Origin: Cryptomeria japonica
Taxonomy: Eukaryota > Streptophyta > Pinopsida > Cupressales > Cupressaceae
Direction of reading: 5' to 3'
Length of the DNA: 64,000 bases
Assembly (NCBI RefSeq): GCF_030272615.1
Contig: NC_081414.1
Coordinates: forward strand, 662,542,438 to 662,606,437
In this document: piece by piece, positions 34,487 through 46,960 of the stretch
Numbering within the stretch: position 1 is the stretch's first letter
Layout: each line of letters begins with the position of its first letter
Notes under the pieces: model-generated
Database searches by the model: none
Told to the model about the DNA's origin: nothing
The model's input: only the letters and a program-made list of their open reading frames with translations
Program-made: the position numbers and the translations under genes

Positions 34487-36030
34487 ATATATATTTGATC
34501 TTTCAAATATTAAATATTAAATTATTTATATTTTTAAAAATCATCTAAAATTATAAAAAAAAATTGTTAAATATTTTATTCTTTATTCATTCTATCACTT
34601 ATAAATTTTCATATTAATTATTTACTAAAAAGTGATCATATTTATTAATAATTATTAGTACATTAATAATTCTACTTTTATTTTTAGCATTAATTTTGTA
34701 GTAAGAATAATTTTTTTTTTTGGTTTGTGAATGGTAGAAAATTTATCTTTCTCAAGTTAAGTTTAAAAATGAGGGGCTTCATATTTGGTATGAACACACC
34801 ACATTAATACAAAAAGTCCAAACTCATGATTTGAATTATCTAGTAGGAGAACAATGAACCAACACAAATCTAGAACATGAAGCCAACAAATTTAACATCT
34901 TATCCTAGGTTTTAATACAATATATATTAACACTAGTTCATTGGATCGACACAAGAATAAAAGCCTACAAAACAATGGCTTTAAAAAACTAATAGTTTTT
35001 AACACAAATAGTTCAAACCCACAATCGCTACATCCTAGAGAATTCACAAAACCCACGAGCACAATAGTTTGATAGAAATTTGAATATTGTGAGAAACAAC
35101 AATAATACCATGAGCAACAAGAACATAATTAATTTAATTTTAATTCTTTGATTAGCAAATGCAAGGATTTTTAGCCTGTTTGACACCAAGTGAGGCCACA
35201 ATTATGGGATCTCACCCTTGTAATGCACAACAATCCAAACTCAATCCAAACCCATGAGAACGATAATTCGATAGGGGGGAAAGAGCACTCGAGCACACTA
35301 TCCTAGTGAGGGTAAGGAGCATAGACATGAATGCCTTAGATCAATGAAAGAACAAGCCTATAATCTCAATGACCCAATAAGGGTTTTGACCCTTGGTAGC
35401 CACAACAACACCACCACTTAACCATTACACTATGAAGTGAACAACAACATAATCAATTTCATTACTAAAATAATTTTCTTTTATTTATCTATATAATGAT
35501 TTTTATTCTATCTTTTCAAATCATAAACCCTTTCATTTTATATGTTGAATATAAAATTCAAGTCAACAAAATTTTAAATATATAATATTTATTTTACAAT
35601 TATTTAAACAAATTAACATAAAAGATTAGATGTAGATATAAACCACTATATAAAAATATTATAATAATAAATTGTAAAGGTTCTTTTATTTTTTAATGTT
35701 ATTTTAGTCAACCATCAAAATAATTAAAAAATATACATAAACATTAAAAAAATTAAACTAACTAATCATGCATTCAAGATTTAGTCAAAAGTTAAAGTTA
35801 TTTTAGTTTTCACCTTTTAAAATGTTCTAGTCAACCATTAAAATAATTAACAATTATAAATAAACATCAAAAGAATTAAGCTAATTATGCATTCAATTTT
35901 AGTCAACAACCAAAATAATTTAAAAAATTATAGTTTTATATGTGTGTACACATATATATAACTTATTCTATATTCAAATCTCATTATTAAATTATAAAAA
36001 ATAATAACATAGATTAATATAAATATCTTA
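34487..36030. other. Unassigned AT-rich DNA
   Basis: I see no coding sequence, terminal repeat or RNA gene. It contains long A+T stretches and no obvious tandem repeat. Confidence 0.6.
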
Positions 36031-36034
36031 AACA

Positions 36035-36290
36035 GTTCAAGTTGTTGAGCTTAACTGGTTAAAACACTGGGTTCTCATTGTGGAGACCCAAGTTCAATTC
36101 CCAATAGGAACATGAAAAATTCATTAAAAAATCCAAGAAAAGAAAAATATCTATGCACTTAAGGGAGCTTTAAATAGAAGAATCAAGACAAATAGAGCAA
36201 GTCACAATGTTGGCTAGCCTAGAATGCAATTTTCTTTCAGTTACTTTATTTATTCTTTGTACTCTTATTTTGTTTCAATAAAAAAAAGAC
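36035..36290 (+). mobile_element. tRNA-derived SINE-like unit
   Basis: The head has an A-box-like 'gagcttaactggttaaaac' and, about 30 bp on, a B-box-like 'aagttcaattccc', the internal polymerase III promoter layout of a tRNA-derived SINE. About 190 bp further there is a T-rich tail ending 'caataaaaaaaagac'. The cloverleaf is too degenerate for a tRNA gene. I cannot find a clean target duplication. Confidence 0.5.
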
Positions 36291-38100
36291 AAATCTCGAA
36301 AAACTTTTAATACAACTTAACATTCAATAATAAACTACTGATTCCCAAAAAAAACAATTTAAAATTTGAACTTATATATTAATTGCTTCCATTGTGTACA
36401 ATTTTATGATATCATAATAGGAGGATCTTGTTGACAAAATCCACAAACATTAAAGTAAAGTAAGCATATCATAATAGTATGATTCTTATTCTGATAGTCC
36501 CGCCACCCAACAAAAAATATATTAATTAAAAAAAAAAACAAAACACCGTCACCCACAAGCAATAAAAAAACAGACAAAGATATCACTGTATTGCCAAAAT
36601 GTAAGGTTAATGGAGATCACAGTGGATTAAGACATTCATGTGAAAATCTCTCATAAGCGACTAAAAACTGATAATGTTATTGGCTACTGTCATTGCAGTC
36701 GATGTAAGAATGAGGACAATGATATGAAAAACTCAATGAGCCACTAAAAACTTTTTAAAGTTTATTGGGCTAGTTTCATTACAATAGATGTAAGGAGTAG
36801 GACAATGATGTGGAAATCTCTTCATCAACTAAGCGGCTAAAAATCTGTAGTACAATGTGGAATAGGTTAAAAGAGCTGTGCACCGACAGCAAATTTGACA
36901 CCTTCCTCTGTGATAGAAGGTACGATATACTTTTGAAACCGACCCAAGCATAAAACCTAAAAATAGTATCGAGAGAAAAAGGTAATGGAATGAGTCCTGG
37001 CACTAGAAAGAGCAAGCGTGACGTTCACAAAGAGATCACACTTGTATTAGGCGACAAAGAGTAGATACCATCTTGTTTGGCATGTACACAATGCATGGTT
37101 CAAGTGATGACAGAAAATAATGATAACAGACTACAGATCAACATGGGCAAGTTAAACTGGATTAGGGTTTGGTGTTACTGTTGTTTACAATGGGTTACCC
37201 ATGGTTTTCATTATATAATTCAACTGATCTTGTGTTTAACTCAATAAACAGGCAGAATGAGTGCTCAAATGTGTATTGGTTTGCATGATTCCTTGCCCTT
37301 ATCTCTGCTTAAATCATGATCAGTGCTGCCCCACCTTCCATGCGAAAGTTAGGCTTTAGTCCTGAAAACTCGTCTACAAAATCAGATCTTGAAAGGACTC
37401 ATACAGTAGAAGGGACACGCAGTTGTAAATTAATCTGGGACTCTAGATATCCAGGCTTGTAACTGCAAAATAGAACTTTTAAACTCACAGAGAAAATCGG
37501 AAATGGCTGGCTATACAATCCAGTTTGTAGGATGTATTAAGTATATGTTACTTTCATACATCATAATTTTACATCCTAGAGACTGGATAACCATTTTTGG
37601 ACAGAACCCAAAAGTGTGTTTGGAAGTTGTAAAATTTGAGAAAAAAGATATAGCAAAATGCAGAGGTGAAATTATTATTATATTTTTCTCTATTGATTCT
37701 AGGTAGCATTGTTCATTGGTTGCATAAAGGAATATCATACTAAAATCATATATACTGACATCAACTTATTGGGAAAGAGCTTTTGTTTTTCGATTGAAAT
37801 AACTGAGTACTTAACTACAAATTTTTTAAGGACATTGAAAACTAATCAGAAAAGCATTATAAAATGCTGTTGTCAGATGGCTCGGTATTGCTCATGGCAT
37901 TTGACTGATTTACATCCATAAGTACTGTTTAGTTCACCAATGAAGGCTAGAGATTTGAGCTTTCTGTACGAGCAATATAAACAAGCCTATGTGCCTGCAC
38001 TGAATACATTCTATTGATAACTTATAATAAAACAAACACTTGCAGTGAAGCAAAAACTACATCATGCTTTTAACTACAATGATTATTAGTTTTTTAATAT
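36291..38100. other. Unassigned intergenic DNA
   Basis: No recognisable gene, element end or repeat. Open frames of 60-78 codons here carry no domain that I know. Confidence 0.5.
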
Positions 38101-38131
38101 CTGCATTAGACATTATTATCTTTCAGCAGCA

Positions 38132-39130
38132 GCAATCAGTCAATGCTCATCTGCATAATGATGTTGGACAGAAGACCTGCAACAAATTAGTTCAACATGT
38201 AAATAATCACATATAAAAATTTCATACAAGTATTGATTTATATGCTGAATTGTGAATCCCACTGGTTTTTGAACTTGGTGTGTATGTATATCAACTGGAT
38301 CTCACATGAAGGGCAGGACATTAAATGTAGCCAAGGGCAACTTGCCAACAACCACAACATATGAATGAAATAGTCAAATTTTCATTCACACAACATGCTG
38401 CCGGCAAGTCATCCTTGGCTGCATAACATATTCTGACCTACATGAGAGGTTCCAGATGAACATGAATCTTTTTATCATCTGTATCTTGACCAGGATTTAG
38501 CTTCTGATAAATCTCAGCTTACATAAAAGAGTCTCTTGTATGGATGCTTAACCTATTTCCAAGGGGCTTCCATGATAGAATATAAGCTATATTGCCAAGG
38601 GGAAGAATATGACTCCTATAGAAAATATAAGCTATAAGCTAATACATCTACTTCATAGAACTGGATAGAATAGCATCATCTACCTTGCATTCATATCAAT
38701 AAAAACATGGTGATAGTTACTTGGGAGGGAAAAGAAAGAATGAATGCAGAGTGACAAGGGAAAAATGATTTGATTGGCCCAAAAGTTCTACCAGCTCTAG
38801 AAGACTAAGACATTGGGCTGTGCAAGAATAGACAGCCCAAGTATGAAAAAACAACACAACCCACTAGTTTAATCTTGGGGATTCAAGGGAAGTATCAAAG
38901 ACTCTTGAACAAGTTGTGAAATAAACAAGAGGGTGGGAACAATATATATATATCATTTTAGAGAGGGTGCATGATTGATAGCCAATGTGGGGCTGTGTCT
39001 CTGATGTTGTAACTCTAATGTGTACCATCCTGTCTGGACAGCTTTACAGCTCAACCAGAGCCATTTCAACCTGCTTATGGTGAAAACCAATGACAGTGGC
39101 ATCCTTTCTAGGAAGTTAAGTCTACAATTA
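38132..39130 (-). other. Exon-like scraps, doubtful
   Basis: Three short minus-strand stretches look codon-like and have splice-like borders: near 39050-39118 ('DATVIGFHHKQVEMALVE'), 38446-38518 ('EIYQKLNPGQDTDDKKIHVH') and 38143-38180 ('SSVQHHYADEH' then stop). The last two join in frame across a CAT|GTAGGT donor and a TTGCAG acceptor. I do not recognise the protein. The plus strand at 38126-38200 is also open with splice-like borders, which weakens the case. Confidence 0.2.
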
Positions 39131-39760
39131 AGCAATGAACTTCTGAGTACTATGTCTAATGATACAAGGTCTTAAAAGGGTAATGCATGTACAGATACCA
39201 AATATAAATCCTACTGAAATTGAGGGGTACTACTCTAAAAATCATACCCTGAAATAACTGAAAATGGTTGGGTCCGTTACATTTTCTTTTCAAAAAAATG
39301 TATCTCCGATGGCAACCATTTCTTCTTTCCCCCAAAAAGATAAAGCCATTCAGCTTTTCAAGATTCTCAGTTTGCATTTAACCTTAACAGTCTATTGGGC
39401 AATTGTATGCTTAATATTTTAATACATTTAATCATTGTAGCTATAAAATAGTTTTATACAAAGAGATTGCCACTATTAGAATTGTGTTTAGAGAACATAA
39501 CCATAGACCTAGAGGCCATGAACAAACTATTCACCTCACTGGATTTACATTTACATTACTCCTAATAACGTAAAATGACAATCTTCATTTCTATTTATAT
39601 ACTGAATCTCAACTAAATAATGAATTAAGGTTAAAATTGACTAAGTTCAGATTATTGAAATACTGATATATTTGTTTTCAAATAGCAGATTACAATATTA
39701 TGAGAGAGCAACATACAAATTGAAAGTTGATTTGAAAGTTGATCTTCAGCTGAGCTGTCC

Positions 39761-39828
39761 TGAATAGAGGGAAGCTATCTGATCTAATGGGACCTGAATA
39801 GAGGGAAGCTATCTGATCTAATGGGACC
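39761..39828. repeat. Perfect 34-bp tandem duplication
   Basis: The 34-bp unit TGAATAGAGGGAAGC... occurs twice head to tail (39761-39794, 39795-39828) without a mismatch. Confidence 0.9.
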
Positions 39829-41264
39829 TTGAAAATTTTTAAATCTTGATAAATGACATAATTATTAAACACATCACTATCTTCACTAATTAAACTTCAA
39901 TCCAACTAAATTTCTGATTCAAATATACAATTTCTGAATCAGTAAGCAGTGGCACATGCACCACATGCAGTGTACTTGTAAGATTAATTACTGATCACGT
40001 GGATGGGAGGATATATAGTTAAACATTTTGCATTAATGTCGACTGAACAGCAAAGTAGTTTTCTTCTCAACATATAATATTCCCTAAGTGGAAGATTAAT
40101 TGAATAAGTAGCCTGCACACTTGTCTCTAGGATGTACATCAGAAAGAATCCTTTGCCAACTTTAGCAGTCAAGATTTGCTTTGGGAAACGATATTATCCC
40201 CTAAATCACTCATTTTCTCATTTTTCCTTTAATAAAATACTATGAAATTATTTTCAACGTCCTATAGCTCTTACCCATTGATTTCATGACATGCTTCTTT
40301 ATAATCCAATACATGTTTTGGATGTGATTTTTCTCCTTCAAGATTTTAATATATATTAAATGATAATTTCAACGTTATTCATAAAGAAAAATGAAAAAAA
40401 ATCTATACTTCTTTCTATTTAGTATACCAAACTCTGATTGATGTGAAGCTGAAAGGACAGAATTAGAGGTGAAATGACTAATAAATCATCCTAAAAGTTT
40501 CTGAAACACCAAAGAGCATGTGATAGAACATGAAATTTCTATTTTTTCATTTGGAAATTTCTGGGTATGTGACTAAAGTGCAAGAGGTAAAGGACAAATG
40601 ATACTGTGTCCTATAGCAAGTGGGTTGCTTTTGGCTTTTCTAAAATAGAAGATGGGTAAGCAGGGAAATTGTGAAATATGCAATATGATTCGTGACTTGA
40701 CTCTCTGAGATCACAAGCAGTCATTTTGCTTATTTTGTTCAGGAAGTACTTGATGATAGTTGAACCAGTAACGTCATCTCAATTGTCTTTATACTTGGTC
40801 ACTGAGTCGGGACCAAACAAATTGCAGTGAGTCACACACCGTAGCTATTGTCATGGCTGAGGTGACCTTATCCAAGACGTGGGTCTCACAATATATTTGA
40901 TCTTATTATGATCATTCGAGACAAAAGTACAATGGGCCCCCATAGTTTTTTGTATTTGTGTGGAGGACTCAGTATTTGAGGGGCCATTTTTCAATCCAAC
41001 TGAGAAATTTTGGACCGCATGCGCCTCCACCACCAAAACTGCTCAGTGCTCCATTAATTGTGCAGAGCATTGGGGGGATCAAACCCCTCAAATTTCTACA
41101 CAAACATAAAGATCTTGTTGGTATTATTATTCTTATCATGTTGGTTGTTTCTCATCATCCATTGCTTATTCTATATATTCATTGGTGCAATGTCTGATTT
41201 TCCTTATCAGATGCATCGTAATCAGTTGTCTATCCAAATTAAGTAATCTATGATGTTAATGACA
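39829..41264. other. Unassigned intergenic DNA
   Basis: No gene or element end recognised. Composition is ordinary, with a slightly more GC-rich patch at 40840-41080. Confidence 0.5.
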
Positions 41265-41870
41265 TTATGTTTTGGAGCAATATACATTGGAAAAACAAAC
41301 GTGGTCAATGATATCATGTGTTGTTTTTGTGCTGTCTTGTAAAAGAGTGACAATTGTATGGCAAGTCCATGTGGACTATGTTTGGGCAAACTGCAAGTGG
41401 TTTTCTTCTCAATAATTTGAGCTTTGAATGGCAAACTCAACAAACATATGGAAGCTTTAGTCGTACCCACTAAATCCTACCTTTATAATAAGGATAATAG
41501 TTAATTATTTCATATACTTATATAGGAATAAAAGATAATCTTAAATGCTAGTTTTTTCATTCATCTTTATGTTTTGGAGCAATATACATTGGAAAAACAA
41601 ACCTGGTCAATGACATCATGTGTTGTTTTTGTGCTGTCTTGTAAAAGAGTGACAATTGTATGGCAAGTCCATGTGGACTATGTATGGGCAAACTGCAAGT
41701 GGTTTTCTTCTCAATAATTTGAGCTTTGAATGGCAAACTCAACAAACATATGGAAGCTTTAGTCGTACCCACCAAATCCTACCTTTATAATAAGGATAAT
41801 AGTTAATTATTTCATATACTTATATAGGAATAAAAGATAATCTTAAATGCTAGTTTTTTCATTCATCCTT
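41265..41870. repeat. 302-bp tandem duplication
   Basis: 41265-41566 is repeated at 41567-41868 with only a handful of differences. Both copies begin TTATGTTTTGGAGCAATA. The minus-strand frame of about 70 codons persists in both copies but differs by three amino-acid changes, so I do not treat it as a gene. Confidence 0.9.
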
Positions 41871-42463
41871 ATTAAAAAAAGTAAAAGTAGTGATTAATTC
41901 AAAAAAGTAGTGGCGTGGAATTGTTAAAATAAAAGATATTACAATTGCAAAAATGAATAGACAAATAAAATTATTCAATGATACAATGATTTACATGTAG
42001 AAAATAGTTTCAGGTAAAAAATCTCACATTTTAAATGAAATCAACTGCATTATTAATAACTAAGAGTTAACAATACAAATATTAGACTATGTTTTTTTAG
42101 GAGTATCACAAACATTCAATTTTATTGTAGTTATAGCAACAAAAAAATGCCTACAAGTCAATTATAAAACTCGTGCAATATTCCACTCTCAACCATTAAT
42201 AAATAGACGAAAGTAAAACCACAAAACACTAGTGGTTTACTAAAAATAGAATCAAAACAATCACCCAAAAGTGATGCTACAATTGGCTCAAATTCCAACA
42301 CCTAAGTTGGGCATGATCTCTTTTGCTAAAAATAGAAGATTTACAATTATTATAATGTTTGTCATATTCAAACACATTCAAAAGTGCATTGTAACTTTTT
42401 ACAATGTTGCAAAAAATCCTCAAATAACTCCCCTACATCCATGCTCTTATGTATTATAATAAT
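41871..42463. other. Unassigned AT-rich flank of element C
   Basis: No gene seen. The last five bases, ATAAT (42459-42463), are the left copy of the element C target duplication. Confidence 0.6.
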
Positions 42464-43829
42464 TGATGCTCTGCAAAATGGACAAGGTTAGCAAATGACA
42501 AACAACACAAGACACAAGAAATCGTTAGTGTTAGTTAACCAAAAGCTAATCTAAACAGGGATATCAAAAGAGACACTAAGAACATGAAATAATATTTAAC
42601 TAAAGAAACAAATATGATGAGGCATCTCCAAATGCCTCCTAACATGCTCTTGGTTCCTTCTCCTTTGTTCCTCTCCTCTCCAAGTTCCAAATTAATGTAG
42701 CTCTCAACAACTTTTTGCACTATGGATGCTTATGGAGGATTGAGATTTGAGTATTTTGCTCCAAATGTAAAATGAAAAACTAAAAAACTAGATGCTATTA
42801 AAAATGATTGATTTTAACCAAAATAACAAGATATTAGTTTGCTATGCTAAATGCTCTCTAAAATGCCTATAGGTTAAATGCATACAAGTTTTCAGGATCT
42901 GGATTATGAAGAAATGGGCTCTATTTATAGAAAAAATGGAGCAATGGATGGTTGAGATTGAGCAATCTCAACAAGGGTCAGGATTTAATGATTTTCAATC
43001 CCTGTGAAGGCTTTCAACCCAATCCCAGGATGACAAGTGTCAATGTGAGATAGGTTGAGAGGAGAGGGAATAAGCATTAAATGCTTGACATGACCTTGGG
43101 AGTTAAGGTCAAGGTTAGTTGAATGAATAAACTCTTTATTCAAAGAATAAAGCTTTTATCCAATGGATAAACTCTTGTGCAAAAGGCAAGAGGGATAAAC
43201 ATGGTCAAAGCAATAAATGTTTGGGGAGACAAGTTTGAAATAACCATAAATGGTTATGTAAGAGCCATTAGTGGTTTTGGAAGACTTTGGAGGTTAAATT
43301 GTTGAACACACAAAGTATTAAATGCTTTTCAAAGACTTTTGAAGTCATTGAGAAGTGACTCCTTTTTGCTTAGGAACGTGACAATAATTAGGGGATGGAT
43401 TAGGCTAATTAGGAAGGGGTTAGAAGAATCTAGAAGGGGATTAGATTTGCAAGTGGATTTGGTGGGTGAGGGAAAATAAGATTTTATTAAAATAAAAATT
43501 CATTTATTTCAATAAATGTGTGCAAGTTGCATTTGTAGGAAAATGCAAGTGGGGGGGGGATAATGATTTAAATAAATATTTAATTTAATTTATTTAAAAG
43601 AGGAATAGGGGGATTTAATTAAACAAATAGATTTTATTTATTTAATTGATTTGTGAACTTGGTTTTAATGAATGAATTAAAATAAATTGAATAATTTACT
43701 TAATTAATAGGAGAATGTTTGAAGATGAATTAATTAAATATTAATTAATTAACTCTTGGCTAGTGGATTTTTAATCAAATAAATAGCAAATATTTATTTA
43801 ATTAAGCTGGACAGATTTGTGTGACTACA
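42464..43829 (-). repeat. Element C 3' LTR (left copy)
   Basis: Plus strand starts TGATGCTCTGC and ends GTGTGACTACA. The TATA box (CTATAAATAGAG on the minus strand) is at about 42919-42930. Confidence 0.95.
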
Positions 43830-43844
43830 TTTGCCCCTCTTTGA
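43830..43844 (-). other. Element C polypurine tract
   Basis: The minus strand reads CAAAGAGGGGCAAA directly before the LTR start TGTAGTCACAC. Confidence 0.85.
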
Positions 43845-43927
43845 GACGGTGCAATTTATCACGTCGTTTCAAAGAAAGAAAAACTGGTGTGAAGAAATGC
43901 CCCATAAAATTTAAATTTAGTGGGTAG

Positions 43928-43944
43928 TATGCCCCCTCGAGAGA
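43928..43944 (-). other. Element C second purine box
   Basis: The minus strand reads CTCTCGAGGGGGCATAC about 100 bp inside the main tract, matching boxes in A and B. Confidence 0.45.
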
Positions 43945-44390
43945 TGGGCCGAATTTTTTTGAAAAATTGGGCGATCTCTCAAAAAAGAATGAAAATTGGC
44001 AGGGTGTTAGCAGAGAAGAAGTTAGCAAAATGGGTGAAAAATAGAAGGAATCGGGGGTAAAATGGAGAAATGGGAGGCTCGGGAAATTTACAGGGACCAC
44101 GGCGGTGAGCGGGGGGGAAGTTATGGTGACGACGAAGGGTTTAAATGGGTTGAAAGGGGTGAAAACAAGATCATTTGTTACCGCAACCAGTGTGAAACCA
44201 GAGCTCTGATAGTGACATTTTGGAGGAGCGAGCAACAGTCAGGATGCCGGTACCTATTACAGAGCACCGGTTTGAGCGAGTCCGTCGGTTCCAGCGGCCA
44301 GACGACTACGGACCAACAGTACGCAAATTTGAAATTTGAATTTTTATGTATTTTTGATATGCTTTTTGCTGAGTCCAAGTTGAGTCGGAG

Positions 44391-44701
44391 CAATAGCGCT
44401 GAAACTATGTTTTGGCGCTATTGCCCAATAAACTAGCGCTACTGTACCGCAATGGCACTATTGTCCTATTGTTTGAGCGCTATTGAAATGTTTTAGCGCT
44501 ATTGCATGCATGTTTAGGCGCTATTGATTAATAAGCGCTATTGAGTGCTTAATTGAGCGCTATGGTTCTGAATTAGCGCTATTGTGAGGTTGTTCTAGCA
44601 TGTTTGGAGTTTGAGCGCTGTTGGATAGCTGATTGAGCGCTTTTGTTAGGGGTTTAGCGCTATTGTTGATAAACTAATACTTTTGTTAGTAAAATAACGC
44701 T
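44391..44701 (+). repeat. Array of AGCGCTATTG units upstream of the antisense ORF
   Basis: Twelve exact GCGCT cores and two near copies (GCACT, ACGCT) occur in about 310 bp, most as (T/G)AGCGCTATTG on the plus strand, spaced about 15-40 bp. The spacer sequences are unrelated, so this is not a simple tandem repeat. It lies between the 3' LTR and the antisense ORF that starts at 44969. Confidence 0.85.
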
Positions 44702-44968
44702 TTTGTTTTAGGATAAATAGATGCCCTAGTTTGTATGAATAAAATCTCCCGATGCCAATGATGGATGGATGGCGATGTGAAGTGGGAGTTGTTTTGAACC
44801 ATAGCAGCCTGATGAGACTTAGGTCATTTCTAGGATAAATGCTTGTTTGAAGTCTAGGTTGCCATGATTGCTTACCTGTTGAGACCCGAAGATATTTGAT
44901 CAAAGTATCTGTTGATAGTCTAGGTTTAAACTTAAGAAAGTTTGAAACAAAACAACTGATGATGATTG

Positions 44969-46960
44969 ATGGATGCCCATGTGCAAGAGGATCTAGGCGT
45001 GTTGCAGTTACGCGAGAGACATCTGGCGACACAGGGGTTGCGGGATCGATTGATAAAGGCGGAGATTGATTGTATTGCTGCGACTGGATTATATGAGGTG
45101 ATGCACATGCTTGTGATTCGGATGAATCATAGATTGATTATGACATTAGCAGAGCGGTGGCACAACGAGACGTGCACCTTTCATCTGGCACAGGGGGAGA
45201 TGACAGTGACCTTGGAGGATGTGTGGCCTATCCTGCGTATTCTGATTCGGGGGGAGCTGGTCACGTATGATAGATCATGGGGGACTCTAGCAGTTCAGAG
45301 GTTCTTTGATGAGGATGTGTTTATTGATGATGGCTCTATTGCGTGGGAGGAGATAGCTGCATTATACGAGCCTCTACTAGCAGTTCTATCAGGCATTGTG
45401 GGAGGACTTCTGTGTCTAGATAGGCTATCACATGGTTTGGCCGTGGGGTGGGGGCAGGTGATCGAGATGATGATTATCGAGGGGACTTGATTTGCTTGGG
45501 GGCCGTGCATGCTGGCGCACTTGTATCAGGAGCTTCATGAGGTGGTTTACCAGGGGAGGGGTTCCTTAGCAATGGGAATGACGCTGCTTCATATTTGGGC
45601 CTGGGAGCACCTACCAGTGACTCGACCAATGAGTCTTAGGTTCCATGCAGTGGATTAGCCATATATGTTTATGTATAGCGGTATGATGAGTCAGCCCCAC
45701 CTAGGGAAGTTAGAGTGGTGGCGGCGGGCATTAGATGATCTGGATGCAGTCATATGGCGACCATACTTGGAGTGTGAGCCCTGGAATGATGATATAGAGG
45801 CACTGCCCTATGTATTCATGACCCAATTCCTCATTGGGAGGACCTCATACCATGTAGAGAGACAGGTTCCGGGGAGAGTGATGAGACAATTTGGACGGCA
45901 GCAGGGACTACCTAGTGGATCATGGGAGTATGCGCGGGTGATTTGGGAGAGATATGCATGGGGGCCAGTGCTGCCATATGACCAGGCACTGGTGGAGTTT
46001 CAGACGTTGCAGGCGAAACCTTGGGACATACGAGGGTCGTGGATGCAGGGGTATCAGATGAATATACGCAATACCGGGGCGCATCTGATTCTACGGATAT
46101 CCGATCCAGCAGAGCCGGTGCCCGATTTTGAGGATGAGAGGGGACGAAGACGGAGGAGGGCAGGAGGTCGAGGACCGAGGGCAGGTGGAGGAGGGAGAGG
46201 AGATGGTGGAGATGGAGGAGGAGGTGGTGGAGGAGGTGATGGTGGTGGAGGTGGTGGGTTGGGGATTCGGATTCAGTGGAGAGGGAGAGGTGGACTGCCA
46301 CTACGGATATCACAGGGACCGTTGATACAGGGAGGAGTTGGAATGGGTGGTAGAGGTATGGAGAGGGAGATCCCGATGGACAGAGGGGAGAGAGCTACTG
46401 AAGAGGGTGTTACAGGTGAGGCTGCTATGGATATCGGGGAGGGAGCCACTGGAGATCTTAGGGATCATATGATAGCACATTTGCAGACCCGAGTAGAGGA
46501 TTTGGAGGCAGAGGTGGCGGCTAGAGATGTGTAGCTATTTGCATGGGAGTCAGAGCTGGCTGTAGTGCTGTAGGAGAGGGATAGTGCGGTGGAGAGATTA
46601 GCAAAGCTGCAGGAGAGATTCCGGGTTGGAGTAGGAGCACAGGGGCCTACGGGGGAGGTGATGAGGGAGATGCGGAGAGCACAGGCTGAGATAGACTACT
46701 GGTGGGGTTTATATGAGCAGGTGGTGCCAGCTAGTCAGTGAGCACTTAGCTATTAACAGATGCAGGAGGCCAGATCAGAGCGATCACAGAGGGTGCAGAG
46801 CAGTGGGGGTGTGATAGGTCCTCTACGGAGGGAGAGATCAGGGGATGCAGGAGTGAGTGGGGGTTTGATGGGGCCTCCACGGAGAGATAGATCGGATGGT
46901 GCGGGTACCGGTGGGGGAGCAGGTGGCGATGGTGGTACAACATCTGGCCAGGGCATTTGA
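44969..46960 (+). pseudogene. Antisense extra ORF: plant mobile domain (PMD) protein, broken
   Basis: A single plus-strand frame of about 660 codons runs without a frameshift but with six stops: TGA 45488, TAG 45656, TAG 46532, TAG 46571, TGA 46739 and TAA 46754. Blocks 'LAERWHNETCTFHLAQGEMT', 'TLEDVWPIL', 'LLHIWAWEHLPVTRP' and 'VPGRVMRQFGRQQGLP' are those of the plant mobile domain (PF10536 family, as in MAIN/MAIL1). After the domain come an arginine/glycine-rich stretch (about 46138-46260), a predicted coiled coil (about 46480-46730) and an Arg/Gly tail. Such extra ORFs between pol and the 3' LTR are known in Tat elements. All six stops could be CAG, CAA or CGA with C changed to T. Start: ATG 44969, six bases after an in-frame TGA. 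Confidence 0.85.

Noticed and set aside
36035-36110. tRNA gene
   Set aside because: The A and B boxes are there, but the arms do not form a cloverleaf and a SINE-like body and A-rich tail follow.
39075-39105. A further copy of the hairpin motif (GGTGAAAACC) outside the elements
   Set aside because: The inner stem is only 3 bp, there is no partner at 15 nt and no retrotransposon context; chance is enough.
41265-41870. Pair of LTRs
   Set aside because: The copies are directly adjacent, lack TG...CA ends, and have no primer site or polypurine tract between them.
44062-44436. 124-codon plus-strand frame before the antisense ORF
   Set aside because: It runs into the AGCGCT array, has no recognisable domain and is not in line with the PMD frame.
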